Shown: positions 30,030 through 39,434 of the stretch, in pieces
How positions within the stretch are numbered: the stretch's first letter is position 1
Layout of the letters: each line of letters starts with the position of its first letter
Origin: Armatimonadota bacterium
GTDB taxonomy: Bacteria > Armatimonadota > Armatimonadia > Armatimonadales > Capsulimonadaceae
Length of the DNA: 64,000 nucleotides
Assembly: GCA_025354405.1 (NCBI GenBank)
Contig: JANXMY010000021.1
Location: 1 to 64,000, forward strand
Direction: 5' to 3'
Notes under the pieces: generated by a model
Database searches by the model: none
The model's input: only the letters and a program-made list of their open reading frames with translations
Told to the model about the DNA's origin: nothing
Position numbers and translations under genes: made by a program

Positions 30030-30983
30030 TTACTTTGCATCCAGCGACTTCAAATTCAGCTTCAGCAGCGTCGCTTTCTTGCGGACGGGGTCGAAGATAT
30101 GGTCGTCGGCGGGCACCATCTTGTCCCAGCCGCCTTGCGGAATCGACTTCAAAGCCGCTTTGCCCTGAGGATTAGTGCTGATCTCGGCGAGGGCTTTGGT
30201 CAGCTTGTCGAGAGTTGGTTTGTCTAAGTCGGCGCGTGCGACGAACATGCCATTGGGGATAGCGTCGGTGGTGGCGATGATGCGGAAAGCCGCAACCTTA
30301 GCCCGGTCGGTTTGATTGGTCACTTTGTCGGTGAACGCCGTTTCGATGCCGGTTTCATAGGTCGCCCCGCCGTCTGCCTGCTGATTGTAGACTGCAAGTA
30401 CCCCTTTGTTGCCCGAAATGTTCACGGCTTTGATGTCTTTCTCGGGATCGATACCAATCGCTTTCAGCATTCCTGCGGGGTACAAATAGCCCGATGTAGA
30501 GGATTGATCCCCGAAGGCGAATGTCTTGCCCCTCAAATCCGCAAGTGTCTTGATCCCGGAATCTGCGCGAACATAAATGATGCCTTTGTAGGTCAGGCTG
30601 CCGTGGAAGTAGGGCATGGCGAGCGGAATGGGGTGCTGGGCAGTATCACGAAACTCCTGCACGGCGATGACATACGACAGCGGATTAAGATAAGCACAAT
30701 CGATCTGATCGGACTGCAATGCCGAAAGAATGCCAACGTAGGTAGGTGTCACAAAGACTTTGCCACCTGGGCGTCCCGACTGCGTGCCTAGGTAATCCGA
30801 GAAAGGCTGAAACCCAGCCTGGAGTGCATCCACTTTGTCAAAGGGAATGATACCAACTCGAAGCGGCTCTGGGGCCGCGCCGCTCTTGCCGGAGGGCGTA
30901 TTGCCTGCGTCGTGCTTGCTGCAGCCGCTGAGAAGAATCAGGGCGGCAGCGGCGGCCAGGAGGGGAGAGTGTTTGGAGCGCAT
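30030..30983 (-). CDS. phnD: Phosphate/phosphite/phosphonate-binding lipoprotein
   Basis: Lipobox LLSGC; GIIPFDKVDALQAGFQPFSDYLG; FGDQSSTSGYLYP. Confidence 0.92.
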   Translation of the reverse strand: MRSKHSPLLAAAAALILLSGCSKHDAGNTPSGKSGAAPEPLRVGIIPFDKVDALQAGFQPFSDYLGTQSGRPGGKVFVTPTYVGILSALQSDQIDCAYLNPLSYVIAVQEFRDTAQHPIPLAMPYFHGSLTYKGIIYVRADSGIKTLADLRGKTFAFGDQSSTSGYLYPAGMLKAIGIDPEKDIKAVNISGNKGVLAVYNQQADGGATYETGIETAFTDKVTNQTDRAKVAAFRIIATTDAIPNGMFVARADLDKPTLDKLTKALAEISTNPQGKAALKSIPQGGWDKMVPADDHIFDPVRKKATLLKLNLKSLDAK

Positions 30984-31132
30984 AGAATGTCCTTCAGAGC
31001 TGAATATATTCCATTATAGCACGTCTGCCTATCGCTCAAGCATTTTGACAGGTCGGTGGGGTATAATTTAGGCGACATTTTTGACCGAAACCAATCTTTC
31101 GAATAACACCCACCTGAGGAGCATCCCCGACA

Positions 31133-32089
31133 ATGATCGTGACGACCAAGACGCTGTTTGAACATGCCTACGGCAAATATGCCGTCGGCGCCTATAACAT
31201 CAACAATGCTGAGCAGGCAATGGGCCTGTTTCAGGGCAGCATCGATTCGCAGTCCCCGTTTATCATCCAGATTTCCAAAGGGGCACGCTCCTACACCGAT
31301 AAGCGGATGCTGGAAGCAATCATTCGCGCCTGCGACGAGATCTTTCCCGAATCCGTTTTCGCCGTCCATCTGGACCACGGTGATGAAAAGACCGCACACG
31401 ACTGTATCGACAGTGGCTTTTACTCATCAGTCATGATCGACGCGTCGCATGATCCCTTTGACGAGAACATCGCCATCACGCGCCGGGTGGTTGACCATGC
31501 CCACTCCAAGGGTGTCAGCGTCGAAGCCGAGCTGGGAATGCTTGGCGGAGTGGAAGAAGATATCGCAGTCGACGAGAAGAATGCTCTTCTGACTGACCCG
31601 AACGAAGCAAAAGAATTCATCGAGCGCTCCGGTGCGGACAGCCTGGCGTGTGCGATTGGGACTTCCCACGGAGCATACAAGTTCTCTGGCGGTCAGGGCC
31701 TGCATTTTGAGCGGATCGAAGCGATCCAAAAAGCGATCCCTGGTGTTCCTTTGGTCATGCACGGCTCGTCGTCGGTGCCGCAGGATGAAGTCCAGCGCAT
31801 CAACGGTGCTGGTGGCAAGCTCAAAGAGGGTGCGAAGGGCGTCGATGAGAACCAGTACCTGCCCGCAGCCAAGCTGGGCGTCTGCAAGGTCAACATCGAC
31901 ACAGATGGCCGTCTGGTGTGGACCCGTGTTCACCGCGAGTTTTTCCAGAGCAAGCCGGAAGATTTCGACCTGCGTTCGCCAGGGAAGGTCTTCATGGCCG
32001 AATACGCCAAGTTCATCGCCAGCCGATCGATCCTGCTCGGCTCAGCCGGACAGCTAGACTCGGTCCGTGAGTTGGCAAAGACCAAGTAA
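31133..32089 (+). CDS. fba: Class II fructose-bisphosphate aldolase
   Basis: GAYNINNAEQ, VHLDHGDEKTAHDCIDSGFYSSVMIDASHDPF, GTSHGAYKF, NIDTDGR. Confidence 0.96.
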   Translation: MIVTTKTLFEHAYGKYAVGAYNINNAEQAMGLFQGSIDSQSPFIIQISKGARSYTDKRMLEAIIRACDEIFPESVFAVHLDHGDEKTAHDCIDSGFYSSVMIDASHDPFDENIAITRRVVDHAHSKGVSVEAELGMLGGVEEDIAVDEKNALLTDPNEAKEFIERSGADSLACAIGTSHGAYKFSGGQGLHFERIEAIQKAIPGVPLVMHGSSSVPQDEVQRINGAGGKLKEGAKGVDENQYLPAAKLGVCKVNIDTDGRLVWTRVHREFFQSKPEDFDLRSPGKVFMAEYAKFIASRSILLGSAGQLDSVRELAKTK

Positions 32090-32136
32090 GAGATTCTCTC
32101 CCCCTCTCCCCCTGAAAGGAGAGGGTGAGGATCAAA

Positions 32137-32940
32137 ATGCCTCCCAGCAATCAGGAGATCACTTTGTCCCTACACCCCCGCCTCGGCGTCTCCACCTGGA
32201 GCCTGCATCAAACTCTTTCCGGCGGCACACCTCTGCTGGATATTCCCGCACAGGTCGCTGCGCACGGGCTCAGCAAGCTCGAAGTCTGTCACTTTCATTT
32301 CCCGTCGACTGAAACCGAATATCTCACGCGCTTTCGCACCGCGATCGCCGACTCCGGGGTCGAGTTCTACACCCTGCTTATCGACGAAGGCGATCTCACC
32401 CATCCTGACCCTGCTGAGCGTCAGAAGGCGATTGTTTCCCTGTGCCACTGGATCGATGTCGCGCGCGAGTGCGGCGCAGCCCGGGTCCGGGTCAGTGCCG
32501 GCAATGAAGCCCCCACCCCGGAAACTCTTCAGCGGAGCGTCATCGGCCTCGAAGAAGTCTGCCGGTACGCGAAAAATGCTGGGGTCGGCATTGTCACAGA
32601 AAACTGGCATGCACAATTAGACCGTCCAGCAGAAGTCCTCTCTCTTCTGGAATCGCTGCACGGCGAGCTCGGCCTCAAGATGGATTTCGGCAACTGGGGG
32701 GGAGCTCGCAAATATGATGATCTGGCGAAAATCGCTCCGCTGGCCGTCTGCACCCACGCGAAAGCCGCGTTTGCAGATTCGGGAGAAATGGACGAAGCCG
32801 ACTTCGCCCGATGCCTCGCGATTTGCCAGAATGCAGAGTTCACGGGGCCTCACATCTTGATCTTCAGCGATCCCGGCGATGAATGGGCCTCCCTCGACTT
32901 ACTGCGCGACTTCATACTGCCCACGCTTGCGACAAATTGA
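32137..32940 (+). CDS. Sugar phosphate isomerase/epimerase-like TIM barrel protein
   Basis: PRLGVSTWSLHQTLSGG; VGIVTENWHA; LKMDFGNW. Confidence 0.82.
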   Translation: MPPSNQEITLSLHPRLGVSTWSLHQTLSGGTPLLDIPAQVAAHGLSKLEVCHFHFPSTETEYLTRFRTAIADSGVEFYTLLIDEGDLTHPDPAERQKAIVSLCHWIDVARECGAARVRVSAGNEAPTPETLQRSVIGLEEVCRYAKNAGVGIVTENWHAQLDRPAEVLSLLESLHGELGLKMDFGNWGGARKYDDLAKIAPLAVCTHAKAAFADSGEMDEADFARCLAICQNAEFTGPHILIFSDPGDEWASLDLLRDFILPTLATN

Positions 32941-33644
32941 TCTATGCCATTGGGGACATTCATGGCGAGGCGGAGGCGCTTCGGGAGATGCTGGTGAAGC
33001 TGCCGGTGCAGCCAGAAGACCTTCTGATCTTTCTGGGGGATGTCATCGACCGGGGTGCATCTTCCTATGACTGCGTAGAGCAGATCCTGGCATTTGATCG
33101 CTGCCGCAAAGTATTTGTCCAGGGCAACCACGAAGAAGCATTTCTGATGTATCTTGAGGACGGTCTTGCAGAGTACGCCGAAGGCATGGGGGGTCAGTCA
33201 ACTCTCGACAGTTACGCTGCCGCGGGGTATCATATACTCCCGGGCGACCCAGGCAGCTTGCCCTCTTGCCATGCACGTTTTTATGCTCAGATGGAACCCT
33301 GGACACTGCCGTTTTATATCACCGACCACTACATCTTCACGCACGCCGGATGGGACCTCTCCCTGCCGCTCCATCAGCAGTCGGCAGGGGCACTGCGCTG
33401 GGGCACGGTCAAAGGCTTCGAGAACCCGATCTGGACTCAGACCGTCGTGCGCGGCCATGTACCGTTTCCAAAAGTCACATTTGCGCATCGCAAACAATAT
33501 ATCGCCGCCGACACCGGATGCGGGCATGGCGGACTTTTATCCGCCGTCGCTCTGCCATCCGGAGATACGTTTACAGCACGCCCAGTGTCGTACCGCCCAC
33601 AATGGGCGCCGTCCTGGACCAACAACCCGCGGCGCGGTTGTTAG
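32937..33644 (+). CDS. Ser/Thr protein phosphatase-like metallophosphoesterase
   Basis: LIYAIGDIHGEAEALREML, IFLGDVIDRGASS, VQGNHEE, THAGW; TTGA overlap with preceding gene. Confidence 0.9.
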   Translation: MIYAIGDIHGEAEALREMLVKLPVQPEDLLIFLGDVIDRGASSYDCVEQILAFDRCRKVFVQGNHEEAFLMYLEDGLAEYAEGMGGQSTLDSYAAAGYHILPGDPGSLPSCHARFYAQMEPWTLPFYITDHYIFTHAGWDLSLPLHQQSAGALRWGTVKGFENPIWTQTVVRGHVPFPKVTFAHRKQYIAADTGCGHGGLLSAVALPSGDTFTARPVSYRPQWAPSWTNNPRRGC

Positions 33645-33662
33645 ATTGTCATACCGCAGCCC

Positions 33663-34703
33663 ATGATGTCTTCAGCTGAACTTCTTTCACCAATGCGGCT
33701 CGCCAAAGCCGACGCCCTTCTCGCCGGCGGCGTGTCTGACCATCTCTACACGCATGCGGCCTACGCTCTGATGCGTCAGGGCGAACCGGTGGCAAGCGGC
33801 GAATTCGGAGCAGCGACGCCCGAGACAATTTTCGACCTGGCATCGCTGACCAAGCCGATGGCCACTGCCACTGTTCTGCTGCAGCTGGTGGAAGACGGAA
33901 AGCTGCACCTGCGGCAGTCCGTGCATCGCTTCTTCGAGGAAGAATATGGTGCCCTGCCCCATTTGAGCGGAGTGGAGGTGCGTCACCTGCTGACACATAC
34001 ATCCGGGCTGCCGCCGATCCCCCGCTGGCCGAAGATTGGGGCGGGCGCGACACGCCGGGAGATGATTCATGGCGTGCTGACGACACCAACACTGCGCCCG
34101 CCAGGAACGGGCTACACCTATTCGGATGCTGGATATATTTTGCTGGGTGAGATCGTGTCCCGCGCGGCTGACTTGCCCCTGGACACAGTTTTTGCCGACC
34201 GGGTGGCCTCTCCCCTGGGGCTGTCATCACTGGGATTTGTGCCACGAGGTCGCCCGGGCATCGCCCCGACCGGGCCAGAACCACCGGGAATCGTCCATGA
34301 TCCTCGGGCCATAGATCTGAGCGGGGTTGCAGGCCATGCGGGGCTGTTTGGCAAGGCGTCGGACGTTCTCGCTTACGCGGAGACGATCCGCACCGGCGGC
34401 GGGCCGCTGCTGTCCCGTGCGGCTGCCGCGAGAATGGCTCAGAGCCAGATTGCGGCCTCCATCGGAGCGCAGTCGTATGGGTGGTTTTGTGCGGGGAATG
34501 ACTATTTGCCGCAGGGGGATCTATTTTCCGATCAGGCATTCGGCCATTCCGGCTTTACCGGCGCGGCGATTCTGATCGACCCAACTTTCGAAGTCTCGCT
34601 TGTGCTGCTGACAAACCGTGTCGTCAATCAGAGCGAAGATGGCAGCCGGTTCCTGAGATTGCGCCGCCTCTGGCTAAATGCTGTGGCCGCCTCTCTGTTG
34701 TAG
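33663..34703 (+). CDS. Serine hydrolase (class C beta-lactamase-related)
   Basis: FDLASLTKPMATATVLLQLVE (SxxK), YTYSDAGYILLGEI (YxN-like), GHSGFTGA. Confidence 0.92.
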   Translation: MMSSAELLSPMRLAKADALLAGGVSDHLYTHAAYALMRQGEPVASGEFGAATPETIFDLASLTKPMATATVLLQLVEDGKLHLRQSVHRFFEEEYGALPHLSGVEVRHLLTHTSGLPPIPRWPKIGAGATRREMIHGVLTTPTLRPPGTGYTYSDAGYILLGEIVSRAADLPLDTVFADRVASPLGLSSLGFVPRGRPGIAPTGPEPPGIVHDPRAIDLSGVAGHAGLFGKASDVLAYAETIRTGGGPLLSRAAAARMAQSQIAASIGAQSYGWFCAGNDYLPQGDLFSDQAFGHSGFTGAAILIDPTFEVSLVLLTNRVVNQSEDGSRFLRLRRLWLNAVAASLL

Positions 34704-34711
34704 GGCGATTT

Positions 34712-35842
34712 TCAGGCATTCGGTCGCAGCGCATCCAGAAGCCGCTCTTCGCCGGTCGCGCGGTCGGTATACAGCCACGCAGTCCAGCCGTTCGAGGTAG
34801 GCAGGTTCAGAACAACAGCAGAGACTTTGTGGATTGAGCCGCGATGGCCGCCTGCCGTAATGGTTCCGTCGGCATGAATGCAGGCGAAGATGTTCGTGCC
34901 TTTGAGGCGCAGAGTGGTCCCGACCGGCAGGACGCCGCTTTCCACAAAGCTGACAAAGGGAATGCGTGGCTTGGGACCGCCGAGCAGAACACCACTTTCG
35001 TCGGGGCTTGTCAGGAGCGCGGGTGAGATGTTTGCGAGCCGTTTTTCGGCGACTTCGATGTAATCACCCTCACGGTCGATCGTGATGTAGTTTCGGCCCA
35101 GACGCTTTGCGACCGCCGCCGTCGTTCCCGTGCCGCAGAAGGGGTCGAGCACAAGATCGCCTGGGTTCGTAGTGGCAGCGATGACCCGGTGCATCAGTGC
35201 TTCTGGCTTCTGGGTCGTGTGAGCTTTCTTGCCGTTTCGCAGCTCACGCTCCCCGCCGGAGCAAATCGGGACATACCAGTCTGAGCGCATCTGCTTATCG
35301 TCGTTGCCTGCTTTGAGCTCCCGGTAGTGGAACGTGTACTTCTTCTGATCGGCCGATTTCTTCGCCCAGAGCAGCGTTTCGTGGGCATTACAAAAGCGAG
35401 TGCCCTTCATCTGAGGGGTTGGGTTCGCTTTGACCCAGCAGATGTCGTTAAGCATCCAGTAGCCGACATCCATCATGACAGAGCCGACCCGATAAATGTT
35501 GTGGTAGCTGCCAATGACCCAGAGAGTGCCGTTGTCTTTGAGCACTCGGCGGGCGGCGGTCAGCCACGCACGGGTAAAAGAGTCATACTCCGCGAAGGAG
35601 TTAAATTTGTCCCAGGGATCGGTGACGGCATCGACTTTGGTCATATTCGGTCGCCAGAGTTCTCCGCCAAGCTGCATATTGTATGGCGGGTCGGCGAAAA
35701 CCAGGTCAGCGCACTTGGCCGGCAGGGAATTCATTACCGACACACAGTCGCCGCGCAGGATCTGGTTGACGGGGACATCCGGGTGAATCTTTTTGACAGC
35801 GGGACGCCGCACGGTCGTTTTTTGGGGAAGCTGGGTGGTCAT
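34712..35842 (-). CDS. CcrM-like solitary DNA adenine methyltransferase (predicted GANTC)
   Basis: LVFADPPYNMQLGGELWRPNMTKVDAVTDPWDKF, FTRAWLTAARRVLKDNGTLWVIGSYHNIYRVG, KGTRFCNAHETLLWAKKS, HTTQKPEAL, DPFCGTGTTAAVAKRLGRNYI; CcrM-like C-terminal domain. ATG at 35842 (GTG at 35848 alternative). Confidence 0.9.
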   Translation of the reverse strand: MTTQLPQKTTVRRPAVKKIHPDVPVNQILRGDCVSVMNSLPAKCADLVFADPPYNMQLGGELWRPNMTKVDAVTDPWDKFNSFAEYDSFTRAWLTAARRVLKDNGTLWVIGSYHNIYRVGSVMMDVGYWMLNDICWVKANPTPQMKGTRFCNAHETLLWAKKSADQKKYTFHYRELKAGNDDKQMRSDWYVPICSGGERELRNGKKAHTTQKPEALMHRVIAATTNPGDLVLDPFCGTGTTAAVAKRLGRNYITIDREGDYIEVAEKRLANISPALLTSPDESGVLLGGPKPRIPFVSFVESGVLPVGTTLRLKGTNIFACIHADGTITAGGHRGSIHKVSAVVLNLPTSNGWTAWLYTDRATGEERLLDALRPNA

Positions 35843-35851
35843 AGGCACGTT

Positions 35852-35893
35852 ATTGTACCACGGCGGACTCAGGAAAACAATGGATAGGGACTC
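35852..35893 (-). promoter_or_regulatory. Predicted promoter of CcrM-like gene containing GANTC sites
   Basis: -35 TTGTTT (35880-35875), 17-bp spacer, -10 TACAAT (35857-35852); GANTC at 35866-35870 and 35889-35893. Confidence 0.6.
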
Positions 35894-36002
35894 AGGGAGC
35901 TGTAAAGACTGAATTTATTTTCGTACTATCCACCGAGCTTAGTCCGTAAAAGTGACAAGCTAGTGCTGCTTAAATTGCAGCGTCTCGCCGAAAGGATTTT
36001 GT

Positions 36003-37925
36003 ATGCCTCGTTATTACTCTTTAAGCACAATGATTGCTTTATGCTGCCTTTCGGCATCCCACATGGCAAACGCCGCCGTTCCCGTTTTTGATGTCACACC
36101 AACGGCATTGCTCCGGGCAGCTCCGACGGCAGCCCAGTTTCCGGATTCTGGGGCGATCGTCCTGCGCGACGAGAGTGTGGTGCATCTCAATATCGACGGT
36201 TCCAACACGGAGGTGACGCACCGAACTATCAAAATCTTCAATCAGCGCGGGCGTGGCCGGGCAGAGATTTCAATCCCCTTCAATGCCACCACACAGAGAA
36301 TCAGCGCGGTATCAGCGCGTACGATCAAGCCAGATGGGACGACACTCATTGCAGGTGCTGGGGATCTCCATGTCAGTGCACCCTATTCGAGCTTTTCCAT
36401 GTATGATGACGCCAAAATCACGGCAATCTCTATGCCGGGTGTCGAGGACGGTGTCATTATTGACTACGTCTACACGCAGACTACTTTCAAGTCGTATCTG
36501 CCAAACCAGTACTGGGAGAATTGGAGTTTTCGAGATGGCTCTGACCCTGTCCTCCTCAGCCGATTGACGCTGATTGCACCGGCGACAATCAAAGTGCAGA
36601 CGCAGGCACACAATGCGAGTGGCATGACAGAGACCATCGTATCGAAGGGCACGCAGAAAACCTATGTCTGGCAGATGGGTAAACTGCCGACACTCCTGCC
36701 GGAGCCCGCGATGCCCCCGGCATCGACATTTCTGCCCTGGCTAGAAGTCACCACGGTGCCTTCCTGGCAAACTATTGCTCACTGGTATCATGGGCTTTCT
36801 TCAAGCCAGATGGCGGTCAGCCCAGAAGTCCGCGAAACAGTCAAAACACTGATCGCCGGTAAAACGACCGATACCGATAAAGCCCGCGCCATTTTCTACT
36901 GGGTGGAAGGCCGGACGCGCTATGTGGCGTTAGAGCTAGGGCTCTCAGCATTCCAGCCTCACCCCGCCGCCGAAGTCTGCCGCAACCGCTACGGCGATTG
37001 CAAGGACATGGCGACGCTGCTGGTCACCATGCTGCATGAGGCGGGGATCAAGACGGCCTGGCCCGTTCTGCTGGGGGCAGGGAATACCCAGCCAGTTCAC
37101 GATAACCTCGCTGCGCCTCTCTTCTTTAACCATGCCATCGTTCGCGCGGACATCGACGGCAAGCCGTACTGGTTCGACTCCACTGCTTCCCTCTGTTCAT
37201 TCGGCCAGATTCCAGGGAGCGATCGGGGCGTCGATGCCTTCGTGGTTCGAGACGGGACGGGGACTTTCGAGACGATTCCTCTGGGGACTCCGGAAGAGAA
37301 CCGGGAGACATCGATCACCAGTGTCGCTTTGCACGCCGATGGCGGGGCAGACTGTATCACGACTGTTCAGCTGGCTGGCGACGCCGCACTGGCAGCACGG
37401 CTTGCCTTCCGCAGTGTCCAGCCTGCACAGGCACTCCCAGCCCTGCAGGGAATGGTCAATCGCTTCAGCTCCAATGCCGTGCTTACCAGTTATGCGCTGT
37501 CACATTTTGAGGATCTGGACCAGCCGGTGGTCTTCACACTCAAATATCACGCACCGCTCTGGGCCACGAAAACCGCGCATCTCTTGATCTTCAACGGTCA
37601 TGATATGAGTGCCGCACCGTTTGACCGTGAACGCCGCTTCTTCCCGATTTATGAAGCCAAGCAAGCGTCATCCGTGGAGCAGGTCGCGATCACCCTGCCG
37701 TCAGGGTACGTTTTGGAAGACAAGCCCGACGATATTCATCAGGTCACCGCTTTGGGTGATATCGACCAAGTAGTGACACTTGACCATTCGACATTGAATA
37801 TGAACTTGGCCATATCCTCGCGGCCAGGCCAGGTCACTCCTGCAGAGTACACTGCCGCCAAAAGGCAGCACGAAAAGCTGGTCACTTTACGTAAACAGCC
37901 GATCGTCCTGCGCGTCTCGGGATAG
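36003..37925 (+). CDS. Secreted DUF3857/transglutaminase-like protein
   Basis: 640 aa; signal peptide; KARAIFYWVEGRTRYVALELGLSAFQPHPAAEVCRNRYGDCKDMATLLVTMLHEAGI. Confidence 0.9.
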   Translation: MPRYYSLSTMIALCCLSASHMANAAVPVFDVTPTALLRAAPTAAQFPDSGAIVLRDESVVHLNIDGSNTEVTHRTIKIFNQRGRGRAEISIPFNATTQRISAVSARTIKPDGTTLIAGAGDLHVSAPYSSFSMYDDAKITAISMPGVEDGVIIDYVYTQTTFKSYLPNQYWENWSFRDGSDPVLLSRLTLIAPATIKVQTQAHNASGMTETIVSKGTQKTYVWQMGKLPTLLPEPAMPPASTFLPWLEVTTVPSWQTIAHWYHGLSSSQMAVSPEVRETVKTLIAGKTTDTDKARAIFYWVEGRTRYVALELGLSAFQPHPAAEVCRNRYGDCKDMATLLVTMLHEAGIKTAWPVLLGAGNTQPVHDNLAAPLFFNHAIVRADIDGKPYWFDSTASLCSFGQIPGSDRGVDAFVVRDGTGTFETIPLGTPEENRETSITSVALHADGGADCITTVQLAGDAALAARLAFRSVQPAQALPALQGMVNRFSSNAVLTSYALSHFEDLDQPVVFTLKYHAPLWATKTAHLLIFNGHDMSAAPFDRERRFFPIYEAKQASSVEQVAITLPSGYVLEDKPDDIHQVTALGDIDQVVTLDHSTLNMNLAISSRPGQVTPAEYTAAKRQHEKLVTLRKQPIVLRVSG

Positions 37926-37927
37926 TC

Positions 37928-38416
37928 TTACTTCTTCAGTGATTCCGCCCGGTCGGAAAGCCGGATCGTAACGGCGGCAAGGGCATCGGAAAATTCGGCG
38001 GCAGTGACATTGCCCTTGCCGCTGCGGGTAACTAAGGAGGAGTTTGGGTCGAGGAAGCCATTGGAGGTGAGGTGCTGAAGCGCCTGCCGCGCGGCCAGGG
38101 GAGCCTGCGCGGTGACTTTCGCAGGGGAGAGGACTTCGGCATGAAGGGGCTTATGAGCAGCTTCGATATAGCGAACGAAACGGTCTAAAGTGACCGCAAG
38201 CTCATAACGAGTGACGGGCAGGTCGCCCCGAAAGCGGCCATCAGGATCGCGGCCCATGATCTTCTCCTGAGAAAGCCGGTGAACCGACCCTGCAGCCCAG
38301 TGCCGCGCGGGGACGTCCCGAGGCAGGGAAGGAGCCACAGCCGGCGCAGCCAATACGGAGAGTGGGGAGAGCAGCGATGCGCCCAAAAGCACGAGTAACA
38401 AGTAGGGTGAATTCAT
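37928..38416 (-). CDS. S-layer-homology-like secreted protein
   Basis: Signal peptide MNSPYLLLVLLGASLL; DVPARHWAAGSVHRLSQEKIMGRDPDGRFRGDLPVTRYELAVTLDRFV. Confidence 0.7.
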   Translation of the reverse strand: MNSPYLLLVLLGASLLSPLSVLAAPAVAPSLPRDVPARHWAAGSVHRLSQEKIMGRDPDGRFRGDLPVTRYELAVTLDRFVRYIEAAHKPLHAEVLSPAKVTAQAPLAARQALQHLTSNGFLDPNSSLVTRSGKGNVTAAEFSDALAAVTIRLSDRAESLKK

Positions 38417-38423
38417 GAATGCC

Positions 38424-39434
38424 TCAATTGGAAAGTAAGTCCTCGGTGATGCCACGCCGCTGCTCCAGCGCTTTGCCGGTGCCCAGCGCGACACAGGAAA
38501 GCGGATCATCGGCGACATAGGTGGGAACTTGGGTTGTTTCTGCGATCAACACATCCAGACCTCGCAGAAGAGCCGTGCCGCCAGTGAGAAAGATGCCTCG
38601 CTCGATGATATCCGAGGCCAGCTCCGGAGGCGTTTTTTCCAGCACGCTTTTCACGCGTGAAACGATCTGAAAGATCGGCTCGGCCATACACTCGCGTATT
38701 TCCGACGAGCTGACTACAACAGTTTGAGGCAGCCCGCTCAGCAGGTCGCGCCCGCGAACTTCCATCTGTGTCTCCTCGCGCTGCGCGACCGCGCTGCCGA
38801 TTGTAATCTTGATCTCCTCGGCGGTGCGATCGCCAATCAGAAGGTTGTAAGTTGTACGGATGTGCCGGATAATCACGTCATCGAGTTTCATGCCGCCGAC
38901 CCGCAGACTTCGAGAAATAACGATCCCATCCAGCGAAAGCACGGCGATATCGGTCGTTCCGCCGCCGATATCCACGACCATGTTCCCGCCGGGGGCGCTG
39001 ATCGGCAGCCCAGCCCCAATCGCGGCTGCCATCGGCTCCTCAATGGTCAGAGCCTCGCCAGCCCCTGCCGCCAGAGCCGCCTGCTTGACGGCCCGCAGCT
39101 CTACACTGGTGACGCCTGAAGGGACAGCCAGCAAAACGCGTGGCCTGAACAGACGTTTGACCCCGCAAACTTTCTGGAAGATATGCTCCAGCATCCGCTG
39201 AGTCGTCGTGTAGTCAGCAATGACCCCCTCGGTCATCGGACGCACAGCGATAATGTTCACCGGGGTGCGCCCGAGCATTTCGCGGGCTTTTTCGCCCACT
39301 GCCATCACCTTTCGCGTGTTGACATTGAGCGCGACCACCGATGGCTCGCGCATGATGATGCCTTTGCCATGCACGTACACGAGCACATTTGCCGTGCCGA
39401 GGTCTATGCCAATATCCTGGCTAAAACGGATCAC
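38424..39434 (-). CDS. mreB: Rod shape-determining protein MreB
   Basis: DIGIDLGTANVLVYVHGKGIIMREPSVVALN; VDIGGGTTDIAVLSL. Confidence 0.96.
   Translation of the reverse strand: MIRFSQDIGIDLGTANVLVYVHGKGIIMREPSVVALNVNTRKVMAVGEKAREMLGRTPVNIIAVRPMTEGVIADYTTTQRMLEHIFQKVCGVKRLFRPRVLLAVPSGVTSVELRAVKQAALAAGAGEALTIEEPMAAAIGAGLPISAPGGNMVVDIGGGTTDIAVLSLDGIVISRSLRVGGMKLDDVIIRHIRTTYNLLIGDRTAEEIKITIGSAVAQREETQMEVRGRDLLSGLPQTVVVSSSEIRECMAEPIFQIVSRVKSVLEKTPPELASDIIERGIFLTGGTALLRGLDVLIAETTQVPTYVADDPLSCVALGTGKALEQRRGITEDLLSN

Noticed and set aside
32090-32130. CTCTCCCCCTCTCCCCCTGAAAGGAGAGGG as a regulatory repeat
   Set aside because: Common intergenic stem-loop of terminator/REP type; nothing specific beyond a short hairpin.
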